A DNA stretch of 64,000 bases from Lentimonas sp. CC4 (GCF_902728235.1 NZ_CACVBO010000001.1:3000001-3064000); one strand, 5' to 3'; counted from the first letter of the stretch, positions 11,290 through 20,474 are shown. Notes: generated by a model not told the origin, from the sequence alone. A program made the numbers and translations.

Positions 11290-11598
11290 ATCATCGATTG
11301 TCGTTTAAGCCTGTATGATCAGTATCTGAAAGTCGTGCGTCAGCTTAAAGGTTAGTTAGCGAAGTATAAGGCGAGTGACATCGCTTTTTACTCAGCCCAA
11401 GAACTCTATTTGATTAGTCAATTAACTAAATTTGTCAGAAAGTCCGCGAGCGTGTTTAATGGCATTTTAAATTACCCCCTTGATTCTTTATGCAACCGAT
11501 GCGCTTTACCGGCTCTCAGCAATATTCAATGTTGAATGTGAAACCTATCACTTGCTGTCGGTTGCTTCTGTTATTCCTGTCTTTCCGGATGGGAGTGA
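11290..11598. other. Gene-free stretch before the GH95 remnant
   Basis: About 310 bp with many stops in all frames and no recognisable gene. It may hold eroded sequence between the sulfatase and the remnant, but I can identify no terminator, transposase end or RNA in it. Confidence 0.5.
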
Positions 11599-11940
11599 GT
11601 GTTTGTGAAGCCGGGCTTAAAGTTAATTATCGACGCACATCATCCTTTCCAGATTGATGGAAATTCCGGGGCGACCGCAGCCATCGCGGAAATGCGGTTG
11701 CAGAGCCATGCGGGTGAGCTCGATCTTCTCCCCGCGCTGCCGAGCGCCTGGCCGACCGGGATGGTGCAAGGCTTGCGCGCCCGCGGCGGATTTGAAGTCG
11801 ATATCGCCTGGAAGGACGGAAAACTAGTCGCCGCGAGGATACGCTCGCTCAATGGCAACTCGCTTAAGCTACGTTATGGATCCCAGGTCTTCGAAACAGA
11901 TCTCGCGAAAGGCGAGAGCTTCCAGTGGAGCGGGGAATAG
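11599..11940 (+). pseudogene. C-terminal remnant of a GH95 fucosidase
   Basis: This is an open frame of 113 codons that corresponds only to the last ~105 residues of a GH95 enzyme, beginning at the catalytic-Asp region ([11 protein letters not shown]). From 11634 to about 11870 the DNA matches 7786-8022 of the discoidin-GH95 gene with about 14 mismatches in ~235 bp (roughly 94% by eye). The last ~70 bp instead match the 3' end of the first GH95 gene (3292-3363), including the terminal GCGGGGAATAGTGA. The GNFG motif is changed to GNSG. No catalytic Asn or Glu is encoded, so it cannot be an active fucosidase. It is either the tail of a deleted third GH95 gene or a recombination product. Confidence 0.88.
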
Positions 11941-12024
11941 TGAGCATGACGACTAAGTTTAAGTGCAATTCTGAGCACGTGTAAAAGCACTATAGTCGAT
12001 ACATTAATATCTGATAAAGTATGG

Positions 12025-12061
12025 TTGTTACTCAATTAAAGTAACAAGGCATTCCGATGCC
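12025..12061 (+). promoter_or_regulatory. Two adjacent short hairpins upstream of the PEP-CTERM gene
   Basis: TTGTTAC (12025-12031) pairs perfectly with GTAACAA (12041-12047), and immediately after it GGCAT (12048-12052) pairs with ATGCC (12057-12061). They end 30 bp before the start codon. There is no T-tract, so leader structure or operator is more likely than a terminator. Confidence 0.35.
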
Positions 12062-12091
12062 GAGCCATTCTTTACCATAACTAACCCCCCA

Positions 12092-12892
12092 ATGGATCAA
12101 AAAATAACGATGAAAAAAATATCATATAAAAAAGTTTTCGGAGCGTTGGCTCTTACGGCCATTTTTACAGGTAGCTTCAGCTCTATTGCAACCGCAGTGA
12201 CAAAAACACAAGCAAATGTAAATTATGGACAATTTACAGCAGACGCGACTTGGGTTGGTGGTGTTGCACCAGTCAGTGGCGCTGATAGCATTGTAGCCAC
12301 AACGAACATGACCTATAACGGTTCATTTGAATTGGGTTCAGGTCAAACGTGGACAAGAACAGGAGGGAACTTCGTTTTTTTCGAAGGTGGCCGCGATGGG
12401 ATAGCAGCCGCTTTGACCCTCAAATCGGGAAGTTCAATGAATTACGCGGGGAGGCTCAATGAAACCACTAGCCATATTGGTGCCAATGATTTAATACTTG
12501 AATCGGGATCTTCAATCTCGACGTCTGAGTTTAACGTAAGAATAGATATTGCGTCTAATTGGACGACTACATGGGTAGCCGATGCGACCGGGGTTACCAA
12601 CTTTAACGCGGCGACTTCAAGAATCACTGGCTCCAGTGCGATCTTTGATTTGAGTAGTTATGACCTCGGAGCAAATGGTTCGACGATCGTGTTTATGACG
12701 ACGGCTGAAACTGGCACGTTTGGTAGTGTGAGTATCCTTGGCGGTTACACTGCTGACGTTGATTACAGTTATAACGGAAATACACAGATTGCGCTCACTA
12801 ATATATCAGCGATTCCAGAGCCAAGTGCTTGCGCAATGCTTGCTGGATTGTTGGCGCTTGGTAGTGTGATGATGCGTCGTCGCAAAGCCTGA
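12092..12892 (+). CDS. PEP-CTERM exported surface protein
   Basis: A 266-residue protein. It has an N-terminal signal peptide (the ATG at 12110, MKKISYKKVFGALALTAIF, is an equally good start) and a beta-strand-rich, Gly/Ser/Thr-rich body typical of extracellular autotransporter-like repeats. It ends with the complete sorting signal: IPEPSACAML, a hydrophobic helix, then MMRRRKA. In bacteria with exosortase, PEP-CTERM proteins are cleaved and sorted to the envelope or exopolysaccharide. The body has no recognised catalytic domain. It is monocistronic, with hairpins upstream and a rho-independent terminator 50 bp downstream. A role in the cell surface or adhesion during glycan use is a guess. 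Confidence 0.88.
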   Translation: MDQKITMKKISYKKVFGALALTAIFTGSFSSIATAVTKTQANVNYGQFTADATWVGGVAPVSGADSIVATTNMTYNGSFELGSGQTWTRTGGNFVFFEGGRDGIAAALTLKSGSSMNYAGRLNETTSHIGANDLILESGSSISTSEFNVRIDIASNWTTTWVADATGVTNFNAATSRITGSSAIFDLSSYDLGANGSTIVFMTTAETGTFGSVSILGGYTADVDYSYNGNTQIALTNISAIPEPSACAMLAGLLALGSVMMRRRKA

Positions 12893-12943
12893 GTAGTCTC
12901 ATTATTTTAGGGGAATCTGCGGGGGCAGATTCATATTAGGGGT

Positions 12944-12972
12944 AAACGTCCGGAGCAATCCGGGCGTTTTTT
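12944..12972 (+). terminator. Rho-independent terminator after the PEP-CTERM gene
   Basis: AACGTCCGG (12945-12953), loop AGCAAT, CCGGGCGTT (12960-12968; one G-U pair), followed by a run of T to 12972. Confidence 0.85.
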
Positions 12973-13101
12973 CGTATCTCAGCATATTCCGGCACGGATC
13001 ATGATTTGTGAAAGCTGTGGTCGGCTTAGGAAGCCACCTACGACCTCAGGCACTATAAAAACGCATCGCTCGTGTATATACCCTATAGTCAATTGATTGA
13101 A

Positions 13102-13149
13102 CGCTGATACACTAATGTTACACCCGATTTACATGTCATCAGCGAGGAG
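13102..13149 (+). promoter_or_regulatory. Leader inverted repeat and ribosome-binding site of the oxidoreductase gene
   Basis: CGCTGAT (13102-13108) is mirrored by ATCAGCG (13138-13144). The right arm abuts the strong ribosome-binding site GAGGAG (13144-13149), 8 bp before the ATG at 13158. A fold could therefore partly mask the ribosome-binding site. The pairing is exact; the function is conjecture. Confidence 0.35.
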
Positions 13150-13157
13150 TTATAATT

Positions 13158-14462
13158 ATGATTAACAGACGCGATTTTATAAAAAAGAGCTTAGCTGCTG
13201 CAGTTTTTCCGACCATTCTTCCGGCATCCGTCTTTGGGCGCAATGGAGCGGTGGCTCCCAGTAATCGAGTGACGCTCGCTCATATCGGTTGCGGACACAT
13301 GGCGCGTAACTTGCGCAATGTCTTCTGCTATCTTCCGGATGCGCAGATCGTCGCCTGTGCCGATGTGGAACGTTCGCGTCTAAACGACTTTAAGAATTTC
13401 TATGACTCCTTCTATCAAAAGAATCGTGGACAGAACCAGGGGGAAGGGGGCGCATTGTATGATGACTTTCTTGAAGTGTTGGCGCGCCCGGATATTGATG
13501 GCGTGATCATCGCCACACCCGATCACTGGCATGCCACGATGACGATTGCCGCCTGCCGTGCGGGGAAGGACGTTTACTGTGAAAAGCCACTGACACATAC
13601 GGTCGGCGAGGCCTACGATGTGGCTTCTGCGGTTAAGCAATATGGGCGAGTGCTTCAGACTGGTTCGATGCAGCGATCCTCTCAGAATTTTCGCTTTGCA
13701 GTCGAGATGGTGCGCAATGGTCGTATTGGTAATGTCCATACCCTCAATGTTGCCGGGGGGGCGCCTCCCAAATTTTTGTATGATCTGCGTGAGGAAAACC
13801 AGGATGCCATGAATTGGGATCGCTGGGTAGGGCCTTCGACGATGCAACCGTATAATAGCTTCATTGCGCCGACCTCTGCCGATTATAAGGATTGGCCCGG
13901 TTGGCGCTTTTATAGTGATTTCGGTGGCGGGGTGCAGTGCGACTGGGGCGCTCACCAGTATGATATCGCCCAATGGGCCTTAAATCGCGACGGCGATGCA
14001 CCGGTTGAGGTGATTCCTTCCAATTCTTCCAATCCCGAACAGAAGGCACTTACCTATCGCTATGCCGATGGCGTTCAAATCGTCAATCAGGGGTCTGGCA
14101 GTGTATTTACCGGACTGAGTCGCGGCGTAGAATTCATTGGCGATGAGGGCGCGATCTATGTCAATCGGGGTGTCATCGAAACGAAGCCAACTCGTTTGAA
14201 ATTAGAACCGACACGGGGAGATGAGCTGACGGTTTACGAGTCGACCAGTCATGCTCGGAATTTCGTTGATTGCGTTAAGTCACGCCAAAAGCCGATCTGC
14301 GATGAAGTGGTGGGTGCATCGAGTGCGGTCGTGTGCCATCTGGGAAATATCGCCGAGCAATGCGGGGAGGCATTTAAATTCGATTACAAGACCGGCCTGA
14401 CCGATAGCGCAGCAGCCAACCGCCTGCTCAACCCACCCAAGCGTCCGCAGTATGCGGTCTGA
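13158..14462 (+). CDS. Gfo/Idh/MocA-family oxidoreductase, Tat-exported
   Basis: A full-length 434-residue protein. The leader MINRRDFIKKSLAAAVF is a typical twin-arginine signal (Arg4-Arg5), so it is exported folded with its cofactor. The Rossmann part shows AHIGCGHMARN and ADVERSRL, then the family EKP motif in DVYCEKPLTHT. The C-terminal half carries the GGVQCDWGAHQYDIAQWAL motif shared with the truncated paralogue at 3-839. Members act on sugars, inositols or sugar acids with tightly bound NAD(P). It has a good ribosome-binding site and is followed after 20 bp by the ThuA-HEAT gene, a frequent partnership in Planctomycetes/Verrucomicrobia. Substrate unknown; an exported step on released sugars is plausible. 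Confidence 0.93.
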   Translation: MINRRDFIKKSLAAAVFPTILPASVFGRNGAVAPSNRVTLAHIGCGHMARNLRNVFCYLPDAQIVACADVERSRLNDFKNFYDSFYQKNRGQNQGEGGALYDDFLEVLARPDIDGVIIATPDHWHATMTIAACRAGKDVYCEKPLTHTVGEAYDVASAVKQYGRVLQTGSMQRSSQNFRFAVEMVRNGRIGNVHTLNVAGGAPPKFLYDLREENQDAMNWDRWVGPSTMQPYNSFIAPTSADYKDWPGWRFYSDFGGGVQCDWGAHQYDIAQWALNRDGDAPVEVIPSNSSNPEQKALTYRYADGVQIVNQGSGSVFTGLSRGVEFIGDEGAIYVNRGVIETKPTRLKLEPTRGDELTVYESTSHARNFVDCVKSRQKPICDEVVGASSAVVCHLGNIAEQCGEAFKFDYKTGLTDSAAANRLLNPPKRPQYAV

Positions 14463-14482
14463 TCTTTATATCTGGGAACTCA

Positions 14483-17400
14483 ATGGATCTTTCTAAAATG
14501 AATTTATCGCAATCAATTGCTAAACAACTCCTAGTTGGCTGTCTCGTGTTCGGCCAGGCCGGCATCCTACTCGCTCAAAAAAGTCCGGCTGATGTTCGGG
14601 TGCTCGCCGAGAATGATCGAGCTGCAATCGCAGCCGCGATGCCGTCGGCATTGCAAACACAGGCGATCAAGCCGCGCAAGCTACTGGTGATGAGTCGCTC
14701 GATGGGCTACTATCATAAGTCGACTCCGATGGGGAATGCGTTCTTTGAGCAGGTGCAGTCAAAGTATCACGGCTACACCTTCGATTTCTCTGACAGCCAG
14801 GAAGACTACAGCGCGGATAAGTTACAGCAGTATGATGCCTTAATATTTAATAATTGCACAGGGTTGGAGAAAAATATCACGGATCCGGCCATTCGCCAGG
14901 GGATCATTGACTTCGTCCAGCAGGGCGGGGGACTGATGATCATTCACGGTGCAGCCGACGCCGGTAGTCACGGATGGGCCGCTTATAATGATATGATCGG
15001 TTTTCGCTTCGCGGGTCACCCTTGGGGAGCAGGCCAGGTGCATTGCTGTATTAACGAAGATACCGAGCACCCGCTGACAGAAGACTTCGAGGCGACCTTT
15101 CGTATTAAGGACGAGCTTTATGTATCGAGCGATCCGTTCTTCAGCCGCGACAAAGTCCGTGTGTTGCTCAGTGTGAATCTCTCAGATGTGGAGACCGCCT
15201 CCAAGCTGAAGCAGGAGGGGCAACGAAAACGGCAGCGCAGCGATCAGGACTACACAGTCTCCCATGTTCGTGAATTTGGTCAGGGACGGGTGTTTTACAC
15301 GACCTTTGGTCATAACGACTCAGTTTATAAGGAAACTCGTGTGCAGACGCATTACCTAGGTGGTCTGCAATATGTGAGTGGCGACCTTGAGGCCGAAGAT
15401 TTGCCTATTCCGCTTTACGTTCGCCTTCAGGCCTTTAAGGGGCCGCTCTTTTTTGAAGCGAAGCTAAAACTCTTTGCGATGGCGCGTCATGCACGCACTG
15501 CCGAAGAAAAACAACAGCTGACTGATCTGTGTAGTCGTTTGATCCGCAACGAGCAGGCAACCGATGCCAGCCGACAGGCAGCGATTGAGGCACTCTCGTT
15601 AGTCGCCACGCCAGCATCTTTTGAAACAGTGGCAGGTGTTCTCAACGAGACCGCACTGGCTCATCCTGCCTTGATGTTTCTGTCACAGCATGCGGATGCC
15701 GACACCTTCATGCAGCTTTCGAAGCAGGCATGGAGTTCACTCAATGAGCAAAGCCGGATCAAAGTGATCCAAGCCATGGGGGCACGTGGGGCAGCCTTTG
15801 CCGATCCGCTCATGACCTTCGCAGCACAAGGGGCGGACACGCAGCGCATTGCGGCGATTCGGGCACTAGGTCATTGTGCCACTCAGGCTCAAGTGGATGG
15901 TTTACTCGGCCTTACGAATGCACCCGGCATTGCGGAGGCGCGTGCTATCGCGCTGATCGATATCGCCAACCGCCTCGCACCTACGAATGCGTATCCGATC
16001 TATCAACGTTGTATCAATAACCACACTGACACTCCACTTCGGGCGGCAGCATTGGTTGGTCTCGTGCGTTTAAATCCTGCGACAGGTGAACCACTCGTCC
16101 TTCAATACTTATCGGATGACAATGCAGCAATGCGCCAGGCGGCCATTGCAGCTTCGCACTATGTGAACAGCGAAGCATTGACTGTTGCAATGGGTGCACT
16201 AGCCGTAGAGGTATCTGAATGGGACGCGATCTGTCTGATCCAGACACTGGCAAGGCGCGGTGATGCGCAGGTGCTTCCAGTGCTTGAACAGTTAATAGCG
16301 AACCCCGCTACACAATTAGAAGCGATCGATATGCTGGGCGCTGTGGATGGCGTCTCGCAGGTTGCAGTGCTGTCCGAGTTGCTGTCTGATTCTAACCCTG
16401 ATGTCGCCAAAGCGGCCGAGGGGGCGCTCATTAATTTGCGAGCGGAGGGTGCAGATGAGGCGATCGCGCAGCAGCTTCTACTGGGTGCGTCAAATCAACA
16501 GATGGCGCTGTTGAAGGTAGCAGACGGCCGTCGAACGGCTGTGCTCGCTGCGGTTTCTGCAACGCTCTTGCGTTCGGATGACGCAGCCGTGGCCAACGCT
16601 GCCTTGAAGGTGGTCGTGCTGAGTGGGACTATAGCCGAACTAGAGACTTTGTGTGCACTGGCTCTGGAGCAGTCTGAAAATTCCAGAATCGGTAGTGGTA
16701 TCGCCAAGCTGTGTGGACGTTTACATGATGATACGGCAGTGGCTTCGATCCTGATTGACTCTGCCCAACGCGCGACGCCAGAAGGGAAGGTCAGCTTCAT
16801 TAAGATACTTCGCAAGTTTCCTTCGACAGTATCCGAAACGTATTTATTGAGCCAGCTAGAGTCGGGCAGTCCAGAGTTGCAGTTAGTGGTGGTGCCAGCG
16901 TTGGCTGAGTTTGATAGCGACGCGTCGAAACAGGCGTTGCTTCTCCTGTGCAAAAACGGTCGAACCGCCGCGATTAAAGACGCAGCCTTTAACGGGTATG
17001 CTCAGTTGCTGAAAAATGATCAGCGATTGGCACCGTCGGTAAAGCTTTCCGCACTGAGCGGGTTGTTGCAAGTGGCACGAACAAACGATCAGCGTATTGT
17101 TATATTGGATACGCTAGCGGGTCTGCCGGATCCGGGAGTGGAAGCACTCGCGGCAGCTTATCTAAAGGATTCGAATGGCGACGTGGCTGAGGCTGCAGCT
17201 TCCGCTATTTCGGGTAGTCTCGAACTGCTGAGCAAAGCAGATTGGACCTTTAGTTCGAATTTCAATGACAGCGCTAAGGAGCATCAGAAAATGATCGATC
17301 TAGACTCAACAACTCGCTGGACGAGTAAGGCCATGATGTCTAATTCCGATCCTATGTGGATCGTGGTGGATCTCGGCTACGAACAGGCGGTCAAATCGGT

Positions 17401-17638
17401 CACCTTAGATACGACTGGCTCCGCTGGTGATTTCCCCCGGACGTATGAACTCTACGTATCGAAGCAGAGCAATGAATTTGGTGCGCCGGTTGCCACCGGG
17501 ACAGGAACTGCACTGACTGTAATCACCTGTGATGCTTTCGGGCGCTACGTAAAGATCGTGCAAACTGCGAAACAGGGACCCTATTGGTCAATCCACGCAC
17601 TAAAAATCAACGGGCGCCCCAGCGGTGCAAAGAAGTAA
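14483..17638 (+). CDS. ThuA-like domain / HEAT-repeat / discoidin-domain exported protein
   Basis: A 1051-residue protein; the ATG at 14501 is an alternative start. A signal peptide covers residues ~6-32. Residues ~65-300 form a ThuA-like (trehalose-utilisation, glutamine-amidotransferase-fold) domain: LLVMSRSMGYYHKS, LIFNNCTG, QQGGGLMIIHGAAD, GRVFYTTFGHND. Residues ~310-900 are alpha-helical HEAT-like repeats (AAIEALS, RIAAIRALGHCA, AAALVGLVRLNP, AAIAASHYV). Residues ~920-1050 are an F5/8 type C domain (DLDSTTRWTSKAMM, WIVVDLGYEQAVKSVTLD, YVKIVQT). It is cotranscribed with the preceding oxidoreductase. The substrate of the ThuA domain is unknown; the discoidin domain probably binds glycan. 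It converges on the regulator gene with only a 16-bp gap. Confidence 0.88.
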   Translation: MDLSKMNLSQSIAKQLLVGCLVFGQAGILLAQKSPADVRVLAENDRAAIAAAMPSALQTQAIKPRKLLVMSRSMGYYHKSTPMGNAFFEQVQSKYHGYTFDFSDSQEDYSADKLQQYDALIFNNCTGLEKNITDPAIRQGIIDFVQQGGGLMIIHGAADAGSHGWAAYNDMIGFRFAGHPWGAGQVHCCINEDTEHPLTEDFEATFRIKDELYVSSDPFFSRDKVRVLLSVNLSDVETASKLKQEGQRKRQRSDQDYTVSHVREFGQGRVFYTTFGHNDSVYKETRVQTHYLGGLQYVSGDLEAEDLPIPLYVRLQAFKGPLFFEAKLKLFAMARHARTAEEKQQLTDLCSRLIRNEQATDASRQAAIEALSLVATPASFETVAGVLNETALAHPALMFLSQHADADTFMQLSKQAWSSLNEQSRIKVIQAMGARGAAFADPLMTFAAQGADTQRIAAIRALGHCATQAQVDGLLGLTNAPGIAEARAIALIDIANRLAPTNAYPIYQRCINNHTDTPLRAAALVGLVRLNPATGEPLVLQYLSDDNAAMRQAAIAASHYVNSEALTVAMGALAVEVSEWDAICLIQTLARRGDAQVLPVLEQLIANPATQLEAIDMLGAVDGVSQVAVLSELLSDSNPDVAKAAEGALINLRAEGADEAIAQQLLLGASNQQMALLKVADGRRTAVLAAVSATLLRSDDAAVANAALKVVVLSGTIAELETLCALALEQSENSRIGSGIAKLCGRLHDDTAVASILIDSAQRATPEGKVSFIKILRKFPSTVSETYLLSQLESGSPELQLVVVPALAEFDSDASKQALLLLCKNGRTAAIKDAAFNGYAQLLKNDQRLAPSVKLSALSGLLQVARTNDQRIVILDTLAGLPDPGVEALAAAYLKDSNGDVAEAAASAISGSLELLSKADWTFSSNFNDSAKEHQKMIDLDSTTRWTSKAMMSNSDPMWIVVDLGYEQAVKSVTLDTTGSAGDFPRTYELYVSKQSNEFGAPVATGTGTALTVITCDAFGRYVKIVQTAKQGPYWSIHALKINGRPSGAKK

Positions 17639-17654
17639 TGATCGTCCTTGAGGT

Positions 17655-18320
17655 TTAGCTTTTTGCTGTAAAAAGTCCCAACCGATGCCCCATGTTGACT
17701 GCGGCAGGAGCGTTCTTTACTTCGAGTTTATTATAAAGATTCGCCACGTGGCTGTCTACCGTGCTGTAGGTCACTTGCAAGCGAGCTGCGATTTCCTTTT
17801 TGACTAGGCCTTCACTCAGAAGCGTTAAAATTTCGAGTTCACGGTTGCTCAGGAGCTTCTTGATATCGTTTTGAGGGAGCTGCTTTTGCAGAGTGTTTAG
17901 TATAAATTTAGCGACTCCAGAATCGAGGGAAGCACCGCCCTTCATTATTTTGTGCATGCCATTGGTGATTTCGTGTAGCGCTGCAGATTTGAGCAAATAG
18001 CCAGATGCTCCGAGTGAGATAGCGCGAAGCACGTCGGCTTCGGCATCCGATTGCGTGAGGATAAGGATCTTGGCGCCGGGTAATGCCGTCCTAAAGTGGG
18101 GTAGTGCCTCTAGGCCGCTCATACCGGGGAGGTTTAAATCCAATAGTATGAGGTCTGGGACTTTGCGCTGGGCAGAACTATTGAGACTGCGCAAGGCGAG
18201 TTCTGCATTGCCGAATTCGCTGGTCAGTTCGATGTCGGTCTCATCTTCTAAGGATAAGTGAATGACGTCCCGGAATTCAGGGTTATCTTCGACCAGCATG
18301 ACGCGTATGATTGTAGACAT
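17655..18320 (-). CDS. NarL/FixJ-type response regulator
   Basis: A 221-residue protein. The receiver domain has acidic residues at VEDN, phosphoacceptor Asp61 in LILLDLNLPG, Thr/Ser in ILTQSD and Lys in YLLKSA. The C-terminal LuxR-type helix-turn-helix shows LSNRELEILTLLSEGLVKKEIA and YSTVDSHVANLYNKL. It lies 39 bp downstream of the histidine kinase on the same strand, so the two form one operon and a cognate pair. It is clearly paralogous to the regulator at 33435 (same length class, same VED and LTQSD segments). Likely targets are the neighbouring sulfatase/GH95 operons; this is inferred from position. Confidence 0.93.
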   Translation of the reverse strand: MSTIIRVMLVEDNPEFRDVIHLSLEDETDIELTSEFGNAELALRSLNSSAQRKVPDLILLDLNLPGMSGLEALPHFRTALPGAKILILTQSDAEADVLRAISLGASGYLLKSAALHEITNGMHKIMKGGASLDSGVAKFILNTLQKQLPQNDIKKLLSNRELEILTLLSEGLVKKEIAARLQVTYSTVDSHVANLYNKLEVKNAPAAVNMGHRLGLFTAKS

Positions 18321-18359
18321 GTCTTTTTTTTGAGTGTTGTGGTGAACTGCGCTTTTTTT

Positions 18360-20429
18360 CTATCGAAAGCCTAGACGTTTAAAGTTAAATTTTAGAGTGA
18401 TGCGTGTGCCGCCATCTTGAGGTTTTTCCACTTGAATCTTTGAGCCGAGTAGCTGACTACGTCGCATGATTGAGTTCGGGATGCGATTCTCTGGTGAGCT
18501 GTGGAGTCCTTGTCCATTATCGGTGATGACTAGCTCCAGATTCTTTTTGTTCGCGACTAAGCGTGTGGTGGCTTTTGTGGCTCCAGAGTGACGCAGTATA
18601 TTAGTGAGGCATTCTTTATGGAAGAGGCAGAGGTCGATTCGTTTGCGGGGCGACAGTCTATGTAGTTCTGCTTCGCCTTCGAATGTGAGTTCGTGATCGA
18701 TGCCTTGCAGAATGCGTGAGGACGAACGGCGCATTTGATCGGGCACATCTTCGTATATTTCTTTGGCTTCCAGCATATCGGTGCAGTAGCGTGCGGCTGC
18801 TCCGGTTCGCTCTGTGAGTCCCCGTATCCGTTGTAACAGTTTGTCTAGTTTGTCTGGTTTGTCTTTGGATTTTTGCGTTAAGTCGCTCAGTAGACCTAGG
18901 GCATGGAGGTTGGCTCCGAGTTCGTCATGCAGGTCTGCCGCGATGTGTTTACGGGTTTGATGAATCGCCCGTTGTCGGAATATCCGATTTACTAGAATTA
19001 TGATGATCGTGCCTACGAGCAGTGCGGCGAATGATAAAAGCAGACGGTTGAAATTTGTCTTTTGGCGAGCATGGCGCTGCTTGAGTTCGGTTTCGACACG
19101 GGGACGTTCGGTCTGGAGTTCATGGCGTAGCGCGAGTTGCTCGATCCAGTCACGCAGCGGCAAAATATTGCCATAGAAGTTACGTCCGTCGGTCAAGGAA
19201 TCGACCGAACGCGTCTGGCTATCTGGCTTGAAATTGCTACTAACAGGGCTTCCCTCTGCGACGTTTTCCCCTTGGTAGAGCAGCTCGATTTCAGCAAATC
19301 CGACTTTTTGATTATTTTTAACTTGGAGGAAAGGCTCCGTTAAAATCAACCGAACATAGCGGCATGTCGTCGTGGGAAATTTTCGAGTCATGATGGAGCC
19401 TAGGTCGAAGATGGAGTTCACCTGATATTCGACCAGTTGGACGGCGTCTGAGAAGTCTGCTTTGAGCGCGCCTTCAACAATAATTCCGCGTGGCGTGGCG
19501 AAACCACTATCAATGGATTGTGGAATTTGGTTGCTAACCTCGATCGAGTGCAGATTGATTTGATTCAGCGGCTGAGGGGATTGGAGATCGATATAGATCG
19601 TGGGTTTCTCTCCAGGGTTCGGTTCACTTAACAAGGCTACGCTTTGTTTTCCTTGGTTCGAACTCATCAGGTAGGGCATTAAGCCATCGACTAAGTAGCA
19701 TTGATGGTAACCATTCGTATAGCTGTCGGCGCTCGAACTCGCTCTGGTTGGTCGGTGTAAGGCCACATTTTCCTGACCACTGAAAATGAGAATTTCGGAC
19801 AGTTGAAGGGAATCGACGTTATCCCAGACGCGCTGTGTGCAAATGAGCGCTTCGACCTTGATCCAAGCGGCTTCCATCGGTGGAAACGAGATGACAACCG
19901 GCGCGATGCGCGGTAAGAGTTGATCGTCTGCAGTATAGTGGGCGACCATGGTGCCTGTGGAATCGCCCGCCAGTCCCACCACGACCTTAAACTCCAAAGG
20001 AAATGCATCCGCTTGAACCTTTGATGCGCCAGCTCGCGCCAGCGAAGGGACTAAAACGACTTGATCGATTTGGGTGTTCTCTTCGAGGTCGACCAGAATC
20101 CATTCATTGATACCCTGTGTAATGTGAGCGGTGCGATAACCAATCGCTCCGGTGCCAGTTTGCATGTTGAAGCTTGCAAGTGTCAGCAGCTGCGCGTCGA
20201 TAGTGTCGAGCCGCGTCTCCAGTTGTTCGGTAGAGAGATCGTCCAGTGCTGCCGCAGGCATGGCCGATAGGGGCGACATGAGTTGCGCAAACGCAATGAA
20301 GATGCAGAGGCACACCCCTTTGTCATGTGTATGCCGGGTGACTGTCTTGCCTGCCTTTGTTATAATATACCAGAGTGCTGTCATCATTTGGTTTGCTTGA
20401 TGTATACGAACCCGTGAGTGAATTTTCAT
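18360..20429 (-). CDS. Sensor histidine kinase with extracytoplasmic discoidin-like sensor region
   Basis: I prefer the ATG at 20429 (689 aa) to that at 20456 (698 aa), because the latter sits inside a dyad in the promoter region. After a hydrophobic N-terminal segment come two discoidin-like beta-sandwich segments (EWILVDLEENTQIDQVVLVP; IYIDLQSPQPLNQINLHSIE, and a YVRLILTEPF strand), one transmembrane helix (LLLSFAALLVGTIIIILV) and a HisKA_3-like dimerisation helix. The likely phosphoacceptor His is in DLHDELGANL (residue 501 from the 20429 start). The HATPase has N-box HKECLTNILRHS and G-box DNGQGL. The sensor region faces outside the cytoplasm and resembles carbohydrate-binding folds, so it may sense polysaccharide or oligosaccharide. 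Paralogue of the kinase at 31474. Confidence 0.88.
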   Translation of the reverse strand: MKIHSRVRIHQANQMMTALWYIITKAGKTVTRHTHDKGVCLCIFIAFAQLMSPLSAMPAAALDDLSTEQLETRLDTIDAQLLTLASFNMQTGTGAIGYRTAHITQGINEWILVDLEENTQIDQVVLVPSLARAGASKVQADAFPLEFKVVVGLAGDSTGTMVAHYTADDQLLPRIAPVVISFPPMEAAWIKVEALICTQRVWDNVDSLQLSEILIFSGQENVALHRPTRASSSADSYTNGYHQCYLVDGLMPYLMSSNQGKQSVALLSEPNPGEKPTIYIDLQSPQPLNQINLHSIEVSNQIPQSIDSGFATPRGIIVEGALKADFSDAVQLVEYQVNSIFDLGSIMTRKFPTTTCRYVRLILTEPFLQVKNNQKVGFAEIELLYQGENVAEGSPVSSNFKPDSQTRSVDSLTDGRNFYGNILPLRDWIEQLALRHELQTERPRVETELKQRHARQKTNFNRLLLSFAALLVGTIIIILVNRIFRQRAIHQTRKHIAADLHDELGANLHALGLLSDLTQKSKDKPDKLDKLLQRIRGLTERTGAAARYCTDMLEAKEIYEDVPDQMRRSSSRILQGIDHELTFEGEAELHRLSPRKRIDLCLFHKECLTNILRHSGATKATTRLVANKKNLELVITDNGQGLHSSPENRIPNSIMRRSQLLGSKIQVEKPQDGGTRITLKFNFKRLGFR

Positions 20430-20435
20430 TATCAA

Positions 20436-20474
20436 ATTATGTGATACATCTGCCAAGCCTGATGTTTCTCACAT
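20436..20474. promoter_or_regulatory. Imperfect dyad in the divergent kinase/sulfatase promoter
   Basis: ATGTGATACATC (20439-20450) is mirrored by GATGTTTCTCACAT (20461-20474) across a 10-bp spacer, with one extra base. The 10-mer ATTATGTGAT (20436-20445) is identical to that in the perfect dyad at 909-931. It lies between the divergently read kinase gene and the sulfatase gene at 20565, so it could serve both. Confidence 0.4.

Noticed and set aside
11290-11598. Insertion-sequence footprint before the GH95 remnant
   Set aside because: I could find no transposase, terminal inverted repeats or target duplication.
16159-16953. Open minus-strand frames across the HEAT-repeat region
   Set aside because: They are shadows of the Ala/Leu-rich repeat coding sequence on the plus strand with no motif or ribosome-binding site.
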